From NCBI GenBank assembly GCA_949152475.1, contig OX424564.1:35214165-35278164 (forward strand): a DNA stretch of 64,000 nucleotides. Reading direction: 5' to 3'. The stretch comes from Terebella lapidaria (Eukaryota; Annelida; Polychaeta; Terebellida; Terebellidae). Position 1 is the stretch's first letter; each line of letters opens with the position of its first letter. The notes under the pieces were generated by a model. It searched no databases, was not told the origin of the DNA, and was given only the letters and a program-made list of their open reading frames with translations. The position numbers were made by a program, and so were the translations under genes. Shown here one piece after another: positions 11,599 to 23,900 of the stretch.

Positions 11599-11636
11599 TC
11601 TTACCATAGAAATATAGCTATATTTCTATGGTCTTA
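11599..11636. repeat. 28-bp perfect palindrome flanked by a 5-bp direct repeat
   Basis: CCATAGAAATATAG at 11604-11617 is followed at once by its exact reverse complement (11618-11631). TCTTA flanks it on both sides (11599-11603 and 11632-11636). It sits 20 bp past the stop codon of the acyltransferase-like gene, so it probably lies in its 3' UTR. The direct repeat looks like a target-site duplication around a tiny insertion. Confidence 0.7.
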
Positions 11637-11989
11637 CTAATGCCTGTAATCCTTGTGCAGCCAAAAAGGCCTAATGTCACAAGCTGAGTAGCACCAAAGG
11701 ACGGAACAAAAGGGAATACAAGTATAACGCCATGTTTCTAGAAAAACATGGCAGAAAACCCGGCCCTTTTATGTGCACATGTTTTCCATGGAATCTACTG
11801 AATATCGAGTTCAAATTGTAAGAAGATGTCCCATAAAACGTGATTACACAGTTTTATTTCCATATGAATAAGTCGCACTAATATTTATACAGTTCAAATA
11901 GAAAGTCAGACAATCAGCCACATCAAAGTAACTGATGCGAGAAACTGTTACATCCTCAGCCAATTTATCTCCTCCAAGTCTATTTAAAG

Positions 11990-12548
11990 GCAACTTCATT
12001 TATCAGTGAAACCCGCTTTTTGGCTATAGTTTTGTTTTGGATCATCGTATCAAGCTGAAATTTTGTGTATCTTAATCATGTATCATGCCGTAATTTGTCC
12101 CCAAATTTCAGAATTTTATCTAAAAGATTGAAGAAGTTGGCAATCCACCCCAATGTTAAATTTCAGCCTTTACATGGAATTTCAGAGACTGCATAAAAAC
12201 CCAACTTTTTTTCGATGTACGAGTTATATAGTTTTTCAAAATAAACATATCTAACTTAATATACATCAACTACGCATTCAGACTCCAAAATCAGCGCAAT
12301 AGGTTCATTCTGTACGAGCATGAACACGATTAAAGCCATGAATTTGTTGGAATTTATTTGATCCTATTTGGACTGAAATTTAACATTGGGGTAGATTGCA
12401 AACTTTTTCATTTTTTGAGATAGAATTCTGAAATTTGGTGCAAAATTACGGGATGATACCCAGTGAAGACACACCAAATTTCAAGTTGATCTGAATATCC
12501 AAAACAAACTACGGCCAAAAAGCGTGTTTCACTGATAGATGAATTTGA
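11990..12548. mobile_element. Fold-back element with ~180-bp inverted arms
   Basis: The left arm (about 11995-12180) starts near TTTATCAGTGAAAC and includes CGCTTTTTGGC, TTTTGTTTTGGAT and CCCAATGTTAAATTTCAG. The right arm (about 12365-12545) carries the same motifs in reverse complement and ends GTTTCACTGATAGATGAA. The arms differ by scattered changes. About 185 bp lie between them, with no reading frame. It is inserted in the dispersed repeat at 11820-14095. Confidence 0.7.
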
Positions 12549-12989
12549 CTTCAGATGTACCGTATCCTTGTTAGATCGCCATGGCAGTACCCAGGTACCG
12601 GTCTTTGACCGTGAGTTTACTATCCGTCGGCAGCTCTGTTAAAAACATCCTACTGAATTCCAGTTCCATAAGTCTCCCCAGAACCTATCTTCCAGTTTAA
12701 CACGCGGCATTACCAATATCCTCCAAACATATATAGGCACACGAAACGCCTTTATAATATTCTTAAGACTTTCCACAATCTAACCAGGTCTAAACCCTTC
12801 CCGTAGATATGCAAGAAAATTATCGATAGGGCATAACAGCCTATCAAGAATGATGAACAAAAACCAATTTCCACTCCCTTTAAATATTCATAAACAGGTG
12901 GCAGGATTTGATGAATATGTGCAGGCCTATTACAATGAACAAATGTATAGTTCCTGCACACTAGGCCCATAGCTTGGCATATATACGAT

Positions 12990-13095
12990 ATTGGGACTGA
13001 AACTTAACAGCATTGGGGTAGATTACCAGCTTTTTCAATTCTCGAGTTGGAAATCTAAAATTATGCAAGAAATTGCCGTATGATACCCAGATGAA
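12990..13095. repeat. Fragment of the same fold-back family
   Basis: 'ggactgaaacttaacagcat' through 'gatacccagatgaa' matches the right arm of the fold-back element (12371-12466) over about 100 bp with small changes. Only part of one arm is present. Confidence 0.6.
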
Positions 13096-14095
13096 TATGC
13101 TGAGTTATAATATGATATCATTTAGCATCGAAATAATATCAGTGAAAAACGAGTTAGAGAAAATACAGAGTACATGTACAGTAGTACAATTACAATTCAC
13201 AGAATACATAGAAGCCCGCACAATAGCGCGCAACGTATGACCACCGTGGAATCGCTCGTTGCCCATTCAACTTGCCACGAATATAGTAGTAGTCCTACCG
13301 GGCGTCATGCCGGACAAATATCCGTAGACCATGTAGACGTATAGGGCCGTGTATTCCCCTCCCTGTAGGATGCCGTGTTTCGAGCGATATGCAGTGAGAA
13401 TTGGGCGGGGGGGGGGGGGGGGGAGGGGCAGGGAGGTATCAGGAGTTGGATATGCGGGCAGCCGACTGAGCCAAGCCATTGAAGCCAGAGTGTACACTCT
13501 CTTGCGGATCGGAATTTAAGGGGCCTACTCTGCCTACTCTCCGCCTAGATTCATAGACCTCATACACATGCACATGCGCTGCGACAATTAGTTCCTGGTC
13601 GTCTCGAGAGAAATAGCTTAATATTAGCTCAACACAGTCGAAATAATTCGGAATGAGTATCTAAAACTATTGTCTAAAATGCTTAAAAGTAATTCGTCCT
13701 TGTTAACCGCTGCAATACAACATATTTCTAGTGGTTACTTCTTGGCGTAGTAATATAAGTAATTACAGTAATTATAACCACACAATTGGAGCGGTCATAC
13801 TTTGCGAGTTCTAAGATAACTGGCAGGAGAATCGGTAATTGCACTTGCGCATTCGACATGCGATCTAATTTAAAACATCAGTTTCCATTGTCATATGATG
13901 ATTGTTGTTTGAAGAATTATTATTAGCAATGCTTTTGTATCAGCTTAACAGAATATATTTTCTCCTATTTCAAATTCGCGAAACCAACACCAGTGTATGC
14001 TGAATGTAAGAGAGTCGTCTGGTGAAGTCGGAAGACAGGAAATACATGGGATGAGGTCAACGACAATCACATATACCCGGCCCTGAGGGGCCGGG

Positions 14096-14600
14096 AATAA
14101 AACATGATACGACTATGGCTGAGGATGTCTAGGCGATGTGGTATTGAGAACGATAGTATTCATCGTTCAAGCTACTGTCAGAGCGGTTATCTTATAAAAT
14201 TCCAGAGACTGTATTCTGACTAATTCAACGAACAACACAACATTTAATGTTGCATACGTTTATTTTGTGCAATAAAAATAGTAGCATTCCATATGCATTG
14301 ATAATAATGTATGCAATATACATGTATGCATGTTTTTTTATTCAGTTACTTGAATACTGAAATCTTTGCTGTTTAAAAATGTACATATTCCGTATAAATG
14401 TTTTGATTATGTGTTTATTTAGTGCATTGGTAGTCATGTAGCATATTTTAATAAACAAGGATATATTTGAATCATACTCAGTTTCTCACTTATAACCACA
14501 TCCATTCCAATTTACAATGCGATTCAGTGAGTACAGATTACTACATATGAACAGTGTACAGACAAGTTTATTCAACACAATCACATTCTCGTAACTCAGC
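14096..14600 (-). other. 3' UTR and downstream region of the SVEP1-like gene
   Basis: This is the AT-rich stretch after the TGA at 14601-14603. AATAAA signals on the minus strand occur at 14568-14573, 14414-14419, 14337-14342 and 14259-14264, so cleavage could fall at several points. The real 3' end cannot be chosen from sequence. Confidence 0.4.
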
Positions 14601-17600
14601 TCAGCTTTTCACAGTCCTGATGGCATAGATTGCCGTTTTGTTATCTGATGTCGGTGGAATATCGCTGTCCAGCTCCACAGAGTATTCACTGCCATACAGA
14701 GAGCAGACACTATCCTTGCTACTCGCACCCTCGTTGGTTACTATGGAAGCAGTAGTTGACCCTTGTGGAGCTGAAGGTGGGGCGGCTGCTGGTGGAGACT
14801 CGGGTGGTGGTACTGGGGGAGGTGGGTAGCTAGGTGGCATGTCATCTGATTCCTTCTTGTCAGAGTTGTTCGGTTCACCTTTCAGTGTCAAGTTTCGGAT
14901 GACCGGTTTTGGAGGCTGTACATCTTTGGGTTGTACCGCGATGACATCGGGTTTGGTGGCGTCCGTGCTGTCATCCCGGAGGAGTGGGTAGTCTGGGGAC
15001 TCTGAGCGGGAGGCCTGTTCCTGGAAGTCATTTGTCTTCTCTAACTCCGTGGGATCATGTTCCTCGGGGGATGTGGAGAACAGCGGCAGATAGGTTACTG
15101 GTTCCTTCTCCATGGACTTGCTGTCCGCGTCAGTGTTCTCATAGACTTGTGCCTTGCTGCGGTTGTCCTTCTCCTCCTCAATCGGTTTCAGGTACAAGTC
15201 CTCGTCCATACCGTACCGCTCCTCGTGGGCCGTCATGGGCGCTATGTAGTCTGCGTCAAGGTTGCGGCCATACTTGCTCGCGGCGGTCCGCTGGTGTACT
15301 TCTTTGTAACTGGGTGGAGGATTGCCTCGGCACGGCTGTAGGTAGCCACCATCCTCCCTGCCGTTAGAGAGGGGCACCTCGCCTGGCTTAGGCGGAAGTG
15401 GGATGCTCTGTCTATGGATAGAATCCCAGTCTTTGTTGACATCTTTGCTTCGTTTGGAGGGGAAGTTCTTGACGAGGTCCGGGTCGCTGTTACCTTTGCC
15501 ACCAGAACAAAGATCTACAGCATACGGACTCGGTTCACTGAGGTCAGAGTAAATGTTGTCTGGAACCAGATTAAAAAATAACAAAGCATATTGAAATCCT
15601 AAGGAACACATCATCCCACTGGAGGAAAGGCACTAACCATCTGGCAGGTGTCTCATTCTTGGAGTCGGTGGGTGAGAGTCTGACTCAAAGGCAGGGTTCT
15701 CGACTCTGTTGATTTCAATGAGAGGCATGTTATTTAACTTTCTGCAAGGCAAAGGAAAACGAGCCATTACTGGAGGTAGTCGGGACAAGGGTCCTAGAAG
15801 CGTCTAGAGTCCCATGCTATGACGAGGGTAGAACAGGCCACCACCAACACACATTCCAGGCATGATACTAACTTGGGCCCACTGGGCTGGCGTCGTCTCA
15901 GGAAGAAGTACACACTCACTACTATGGCAACGATGAGAGTGATCGCGGCGGCAATGAGTACCAGATAGATCCCCCACCTCATGAAATCTGAACCTAAAAT
16001 AACATCATGCACTCCGAGCCATCATGATTATGTCTCATTTTATGACAAGACATCTTGTTCAATGGCATATACCATGAGGTGTATATTGTTCAATAGCATA
16101 CACCATATGTTGTATATACATTGTACACATTGCACAGCTAGTATTCAGCTACGATGAGACTACCCGACACTGACCTCGCACGTAGTTGAAACTGAAGTTG
16201 TGCAGGGAAGCGTTGTAGCTGCCGAGGCGATTGTGTTCCAGCTCCGTATACAGGATATTCTCCATAGCCCCGGGGCCCGGCGAGAGACCATCCAGGTAGA
16301 GGGTGTGATACAGGGTGAAATCCACCTCCACTGACCCTGGTCTACAATGGGGAACAAAACACAAGTGACAAACATACACTTACCAAACTTTTGGCGTTTG
16401 GCGTTGAACACACATATGAACAGCTGTGAAAAGCGCTTCGAAACCAACCTGATGTCGTCAATTTGTATTTCCAGCTTATCGTCACCGATACTTCTCGAGT
16501 AGACTTTATGCACCTTCAAAGCAAGAAGCAAATCCATCACCAGATAACTCGGTACTGCTGATTTATCTGCACTGGGATAGAGCTAAAGCAGACGTGTTTC
16601 AAGACTCATTACCTCACGTCTGAAGTGCTCCTTGAAGGCCTCGTTCTCACGCAGTCCCGGGTCATACTTCTTGTTCAGACTGACCGTTACGTGGTATCGT
16701 CTGGTCTCTGCAAAAATTGTTTTAAAACACATTGTTCAATAACACATTCGCATCATATCATTCAAGCAAAAGGATTACATAATTATTTCGCAAACTATCA
16801 GGATGTGACAACAAGTGGACGATCCATGAACACAAGTCGAGCATTACCTTTGGGCTTGAGTTTGTTGCAGTAGATACCCGTGTAGTCTGACTGACACTGA
16901 CACCGGAATGTACCGGCTGCCTGCTGACAGGTGCCTCCGTGTTGACAGTGAACGTTCGAGCAGTAATCTGCATAAATGGTGTTCATACGCAAGATGTGAT
17001 GACGGAAAATAACTATATACATACATGTTTCTCAATCTCAAGGAAAGCAGTTTATAGAAAACTCACCGATTGGTATGGTTGTGGTTGGTGCAATGGTGGT
17101 TGACACATATAGGCAATCGGTACCATGACTTTCCATATCACCAGGACAAACACACGTGAAGTTCCCGTTGTCAAGGACCACACACGTGGCTCCCTGGGTA
17201 CACGGGCTGGGATTGTCGCAAGCTGTCAGCAGTTCGCAATTGGCGCCAAACCTTCGCCCATCGTCTGGGCACTCACACGTGTACGACTGGTCGTCATTGG
17301 CAACGCACGTGCCGTTATGTAAACATGGGTTCTCGTCGCAGCTGGGCTGGTATCTGACGTCACAGTTGCGACCTCGCCATGGGGGGACACACTGACACAG
17401 AGCCCCGTCATTCATGTCAACACACGCGCCGTCATTGTGACATTTGACGACAGAACAGTCGAGTGCAAACAACTCACAGGTCATTCCAGAGTAGCCAAGG
17501 GGGCATTGGCAGCTGAATAAAAACATGACTGAAAGTTGAATAATACCGTATGGACAGACATATACCATAAGTAGAACCCAGTGATGAATACCTGGTAGAC

Positions 17601-17950
17601 ATATTTATACAGTGGGAACTACCTGAATCCGGTGGACTTCAGGATGCATTTCCCTCCGTGAGCACATGGTAAGCTGCTGCAGGCGTCCTCTGTGGCATCA
17701 TCGGCACAATCTGAAGAGGTAGAGGCTGTCTAAAATGATCTACTCAGTCCACTCAGGCTTGGATGATTCAACCGTCGGTTACTTTGTACAGACGATTTCA
17801 CATCATATATCACAATTGCTTGTATGTTTATGTGTACACACTAAACATCATATTTACCAGTGCCACATTCTTTGCACTCGTACGATCCTGGAACATCGAC
17901 ACATTTCTGTCCATCCGAGCAGATTCCCTCATTGAGACATTCGTTCACAT
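14601..17950 (-). other. SVEP1-like exons 23-32: distal EGF, SEA-like region, membrane span, tail
   Basis: Residues 1603-1851 hold about six EGF modules, starting with a calcium-binding one (DVNECLNEG) and broken by a Thr-rich spacer (TTIAPTTTIPIG). Residues 1852-1960 (exons 27-29) look like a SEA domain: RRYHVTVSLN, a middle helix, and NRLGSYNASL where self-cleaving SEA domains have a GS turn. The membrane span is about 1968-1991 (IYLVLIAAAITLIVAIVV), followed by RRR as a stop-transfer anchor. The tail (about 1992-2354) has ENPAF at about 2015-2019, two PPSY (PPxY) motifs, three YxxP (YLQP, YIAP, YLKP), one YENT, and a proline run. These are known docking motifs for WW- and SH2-domain proteins; use is inferred. 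Confidence 0.8.
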
Positions 17951-20900
17951 CTATGCAACGTAAAAGTTTTAAGACTTTTTATTTTTGTGTAGGCAAATGT
18001 CAACTGTGAACATCGCGATTCGACATTGAGCGTAATTATGGCTCATTTGGCCACAAACCTAGGCACATGGACTGCTGAGCTCTTCGCACGCCGTGTTGCA
18101 GGCCGTCTAGTGTGCAGGACCAGGGCACAATGTTGCCATTTCCTGCGGAACATTCTGTCTGGTTAGCCAACGCTTGTATGTCCGAGTCACCCAGCACACG
18201 GTCATACACATTCAGGCGAGATATCTCCCCAACGAAGCCGTCCGAGGGGATGAAATATCTCTGGAACCTCCCAACCTGTCGATGCCCTGAAACAATGTTA
18301 TTAGTATGAGCAAACAGCTAACGGTATACGGTAAATTGATCAGGATGAAAAGGATGTCTTTTCAACAGCTGAAACCATGAAAGCAGCATCACCTATGATA
18401 AGCACACCGCCTCCCTGTAGGTGCGTGTTCGTAGCGAGCTCGCCTGCCCACTGCCGACTCCCGTTGATGTATAATGACGTGAACCCACCAGACCCAGACC
18501 ACGTCACACATATGTGATGCCATGAGCCTGGTGGCAAGTGAACCTTGGTGGATGCTGCCTCGCCGTTGATTATAACCTGAAAGATCAGGTGTATATGGGT
18601 TTCTATTTTGGACACAATTTGGCCAAAACATCTATAACTTTTTTGTCTGACCCAATAGTCAACTGGTGATTAGGGAACAACACAATGAAATCCGTATTGT
18701 GAAAAAAACCCTATAAGTATATCAACTGATGATCTCATATGGTGTGATAGAACATTGTACTGGACAATGCAGGGTACCTTTATGCTGCTAGGGTCTTGAA
18801 TGGTGAGAACGTCAGCAAAGTCCGTACTCAGCCAGTTGCTAACGGCATTGTAGGAGATCAGCGAACCACCATTTCTAGGGAAGTCTTGAGTTCGAGTCCA
18901 CAAACAACAGGACATTTCCTCTAAGTCATCCCAGACGGGGACCTGCACGTGCTGGTTGCCCCGGTCCTCGAACACAAGGTCAAAGGTTGTGTCCGCCACT
19001 GGCAGGGAGATAGTTGTGACGGTCAGAAACATTCGCTAACATTCGCTAAAGGAGATACAACCAATTTTACAGGAAATGTAACAATATGATCCTTACGTCG
19101 CTCACATTCTGACCCATGGAAGCCATTCTCACAAACGCAATGGTAAGACAGTAGAGTGTTCACGCAGCGACCGTTGTCATTACATGGGTCTGGCGTACAG
19201 TAGTCCATTGTTTTCTCACACCGAAGGCCTGTAAATCAGAGGAGGACCACCGCTACAGACAACAACGAGGTTATACGTCTATTCTGGAGCAGATACGCCT
19301 CTACCAGGCGTCCAGAGAAGCATCATGTATCTATGTAGAAAACACCATAGATAAGTACTGACGACGTCAAAGCAGCGTGTAGAGGGAATGAATACAGTGC
19401 ATATATGAAGCTGAGTTACATCGATGGTAGCATCATTTCATCGTCAAGCATTTGGTAACAACCAGCCCATTTAAATCTTAATGACATTGACATAACCTTG
19501 AATTTGAGTATTCAAGGGCATCTCGGATAAATCTTCGATGAATTACTGTAAATAGACTAAACTTGGCAGCTATTAAATTTGGCGGTTGTGAAATTTATAT
19601 AACACGTTATTTGATAAAGATTTATTTTGGCGCTTCCAAGACCACATACTGTATATGTCTAGTTATACTGGCGAACGATTTGATTTGACGATTTAATTTC
19701 TTTTCCCTACCACCAAATCTGCCAAATAAATCATTCGCCAAAATTAGTCATTTGACAGTAATTCACGAGAGCTGCTAATATACACTGTATGCTCAGGATA
19801 TAACCAAATCTTATAAGTTGTGCTAAATTTCGAAGAAAGCCATCATAAATATTCGTATTTAAACAAACGATGAACGTACAATGGATGGGAAAAACGCATG
19901 AAAAAAATATATTGAAAACCATCATATCATCCATGTGAACCAATACAGAAATGAATCTAATTGTGTTGATAATTAACATTCCTACGTTTAGGTTTAATAA
20001 ATTGTTTCATTGAAATTAACCGGCAGTATCTTGCTGAATGAGCTTACGTGTGGCCTCATATATTTACCAAAGAACAAAGAAAGAGAGCTGTAAGTAGGCT
20101 TACAGCTACAGAAATTATACATGTATTTGGTTCCAGTATACCAGTATCTATGAATACATTTAATATACCTAAGAGAATGTAATGTTTTGATGAATAGAAA
20201 TCAATTCCACAAACCCTTATTCTACAAAAGCACAACCACTTTCGTGAGAGCAATATAGTGATGTTTTGGTCGTGCTTTCGTTCAGGATTTGGAACAGCCA
20301 TGCAAAGCCCATCGGATACTTTTACGCGAGTGACTGAGCTGACCACCAATCACCAGGTCGATATGTAGCATGCTAATGAATGGAAATATCAGATGGAACA
20401 TTGTTGCAGTTGTTGCGGGCCCACTGTCAAATAAATATTAAATCTGTCTTCCATTCTTAAAATCAATTTGACCTGCAACATAACAACCATGTTCCATTCA
20501 TCGACATATAGAGATTCTACGTATGTCTAAGGGTGACTTAGGATGAAAGAAAGCCAGTCACTGCACATCTATGCTATGTAAAGGTTATACCAGTGTATCC
20601 TGGAGCGCACGCGCACTCTGCGTCTGCCCCGTCGACAAAACACGTGCCCTCGTGGAGACACGTGACATTAGAGCAAAAATCTATAGCTTTCTCGCAGCGA
20701 ACGCCTGTAATGATGGAAATGTTTGTGTAGTGATCGTCCCAACTTGTCACCTGTGTTCAAGTAAAGATTTGTGTCCCAACGTCTTTATTATTTTCCTACT
20801 CCTATGACAATACCTGCGTAGCCATCCTCACAGAGACACGAGACCTGCTGACCAGCAGCCACACAGCTGCCATGGACACAACTGTCCGATGTACAGAGGT

Positions 20901-23900
20901 CCACCTCTTGTTCACAGCGACTCCCGTTGTACCCCACGACACACAGGCATTCGAAAGTCAGGTTCACGTTCAAACAGGAGCCACCGTTCAGACAAGGATC
21001 TGTGGCACAGGCGCCAACATACACCCCACAGTCCGCACCTTTACGAGACAAAACAACACAGAAGACTGAAATATCGAATTAATGTAGCATGTTAATTTCT
21101 TCAAATCAACCGACGAAACACACTGTCAGAAGAGTTTGAATCCAAGTATAACCTGAGAAAGCTTCAGCACAGAGACAGCTGTACCCGTTGACCCCATCCA
21201 CACATACGCCACCATTGTTACAAGGTTGACTGGAACATTCGTCGATGTCTAGTTCACACGCGTCTCCATGGTAACCAGCCTCACAGACGCACTGAGTCTT
21301 GTTGATGTGTGACACGACACAGAAACCATGGACGCAGTCAACATTATAGGATGCACAACTGACTGGATCTGAAGAGATATACACCATACATATCTAGACA
21401 GACATGTAGTTGGATTGCTCCATGAATTATTGCTGGAAAAGTTATTCTGTTTTCAAACGAGGAAGGTGAGACCCCAGGGGTGTTTCTAAGATGAGTTTTT
21501 GATGACTCACCTGCCTTAAAACTAGTAGATCTAATATTAACTGAGCCATATATTTACCACTATAGTTTCACTTCTGTTTGGAGAAGAAATCGAGCATGCA
21601 CTATGACCGCTGACCACCTACCTGGACACCAAAAGCTTGTCTCGGGAGTAGGCGAGTCATAGTCACAAACCCGACAAGCCTCGCTCTGTCCTTCAAAGGG
21701 CTGATACGTCCCGGCCGGGCAAACCTCACACGGCTCCAGTCCCGTCCGACTGAACGTGTTGTTAGGACACAGCACTGCAAAGTACATCATATGTATTGCC
21801 AAATGCACTGGCAAATGTAGGTATTGACTTCTCAAGGATATTAAGGAAGGCATTATTTCACAGTTAGGTCCAACCGGAGCCGCCACTGACCTCCGCATTG
21901 TTCGAGCCCGGCTGCCCTTGTCTGAGTAGTCGTTGTGCCTCCAGGACAAGTGATACACGATGTCTGCCCACGGAGATCCTGGTACTCGCCCAAGTTACAG
22001 GGTGTACAGGGCTCCCAGCCCGTCGAGGAAAATGACCCCTGGTCACACAGCGCACTACAGGGTTTGTAGCCGGTTGGGGAGCCATAGCCGTCTGGACAAC
22101 GCTCTGGGTGTAGAAAAGATCAGCTTCAAGAAATTTGAAACGCTACTACAGCATAGATGAGTCACGCAGTACTGGACAGTCAGCTTTCAATCCATCTCAA
22201 GTACTTCACTGATGAAACGCACCGACACACTGGCTGTTGTTCCAGGCTCCAAGGCGTGTTGTCGAGGTGCCGGGGGGACACACGTCACAGTGGTCCTGTG
22301 CCTCTTGGGATTGGTACGTCCCTGCTGGACACAAGACGCACTTCTCTTCTGTCACCGGTTGGAAGGTCCCCGGCGCACATGTTACTGTGGAGCATGTATA
22401 GTTGATACTTGAGTTGGAGATGGGGTTATGGAGATACCACTTGTTGCTATGGATTTTCGGTCCTAACGATAGAAAAGGACATGTATTTGTAAAACAAAAA
22501 TACTGATTAAAAGAACTCACTACATGCAGCTCGCATTTTAGACGGATCTCCATCATTTTGAATAACTGCCACCTCATCGTCCGAACAGTTCAGTGGAATT
22601 TCTAGTGGTCCATACTCCTCCCGGATGGCAAGGACTTCCAGTCCATCTGCTAAGAACACGAAGTCTCCGTCCTCAATTGTGTATGTTAAGTTGGAAGCGA
22701 CAGTGTCAAAAGAATCAAGGAGATCCCGCTGATCCGTTGGTGTCATCGGATGTGAGGCATTAGAGTGGTCTTCAACTCTGCTCATGACAAGTGTGAACTC
22801 GATCCTCGCCTCCGTCTCTGTCTCTGTCGACCGCTTCCACAGCTGCCTGCCCGGAGCCTCCAACACTGCCCGTCGTCGTCTACTACTGGCTCCACAATAC
22901 ACCTGGACGTTTGTGACGGTACAGCTGTACGGGGGCTCGCACGTACCATACTCCTCACTCAGTCTTAGCCTCATTTCCTGCAAAAAACCTGCCTTTATCG
23001 CCTCCGTCTGTTCCTGACACCGGCCTTCGTACCGGATGTGAACAATCTCGTTGACTTTCAACTCTTTTCCGTGTCTTGTCCCTGCAATATGATTTCAGCA
23101 ATCTTTGCTAGATTCACGGAACAGCTTAAATTGGTGGTGGGGTGGGTTTAATGAATCGAATATTCTGAACAGTACGACTGATCGAAAACAATGGTACCAA
23201 AAACTTACGCTGGCAGTTTTCGATCATGCTGAGAGGTTGGTTCCAACTTCCATTGGGCATACAATTGAACACCAATTTTTCAATGTCGATTCCTTTCATC
23301 GTGTACTGCTGCTGGCACTGAACCCTACATTGGCGGCCTTCCTTCGTCTCACTACACACAACCGAGCCACGGACGGGCTTGTACGGAGCTATATCCTCAC
23401 ATGGTATCGCTGGGGATGACAATATGAAAATGCACTACATAACACCTGAAACCTTTCGAAATATATTATCTTCCCACAACTATTAAGTATTGTTGGGACG
23501 TCTACAATGATCTGTTATAATGCCAACTTTTATCTTAAGCCAATTTCAAATTGGATTTATTCGCTTTACGAACTAATAATTTTGGTGTTATTATTACACT
23601 TCTCATGTCATCACGTCCTATATACGTGGTTGACCACTTGAGACTCAGGGCTTCAATACGAACACCACAATTATACTACTTCATAACGAACATACCCACT
23701 AGGTCAGTTTAATAGTGAATACCGGCTTGACGGACTAATGAAAGTCTCATCAGAAAACGAAGGACATGTATGTAGCTTTGATAGATTCTTACTAAGTATA
23801 TTAATTTATGATAGTGTAAATGCGTGAGAAGTCCTGTATGGCGAAATGAAAGTCAAACCTTTGATGTTGACGTAGAAGGTGCACGTGACACTAGGGTTGC

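Larger units (their letters stand above)
11820..14095. repeat. Dispersed repeat related to the interior of the 47-kb transposon
   Basis: Several blocks match, in the same order and by eye at roughly 70%, blocks at 47580-48250 inside the transposon at 46888-49014. The pairs are 11840-11990 with 47595-47735, 12550-12670 with 47735-47830, 13710-13840 with 47865-47975, and 13985-14075 with 48115-48240. The copy here is longer because a fold-back element (11990-12548) and other DNA separate the blocks. A run of about 16 G lies at 13406-13422. No gene is visible. Confidence 0.55.

Noticed and set aside
18998-19033. Upstream methionine (MFLTVTT) as part of the pentraxin exon
   Set aside because: Only the acceptor CCCTGCCAG ending at 18999 keeps phase with the preceding EGF exon; the stretch before it is the intron's pyrimidine tract.
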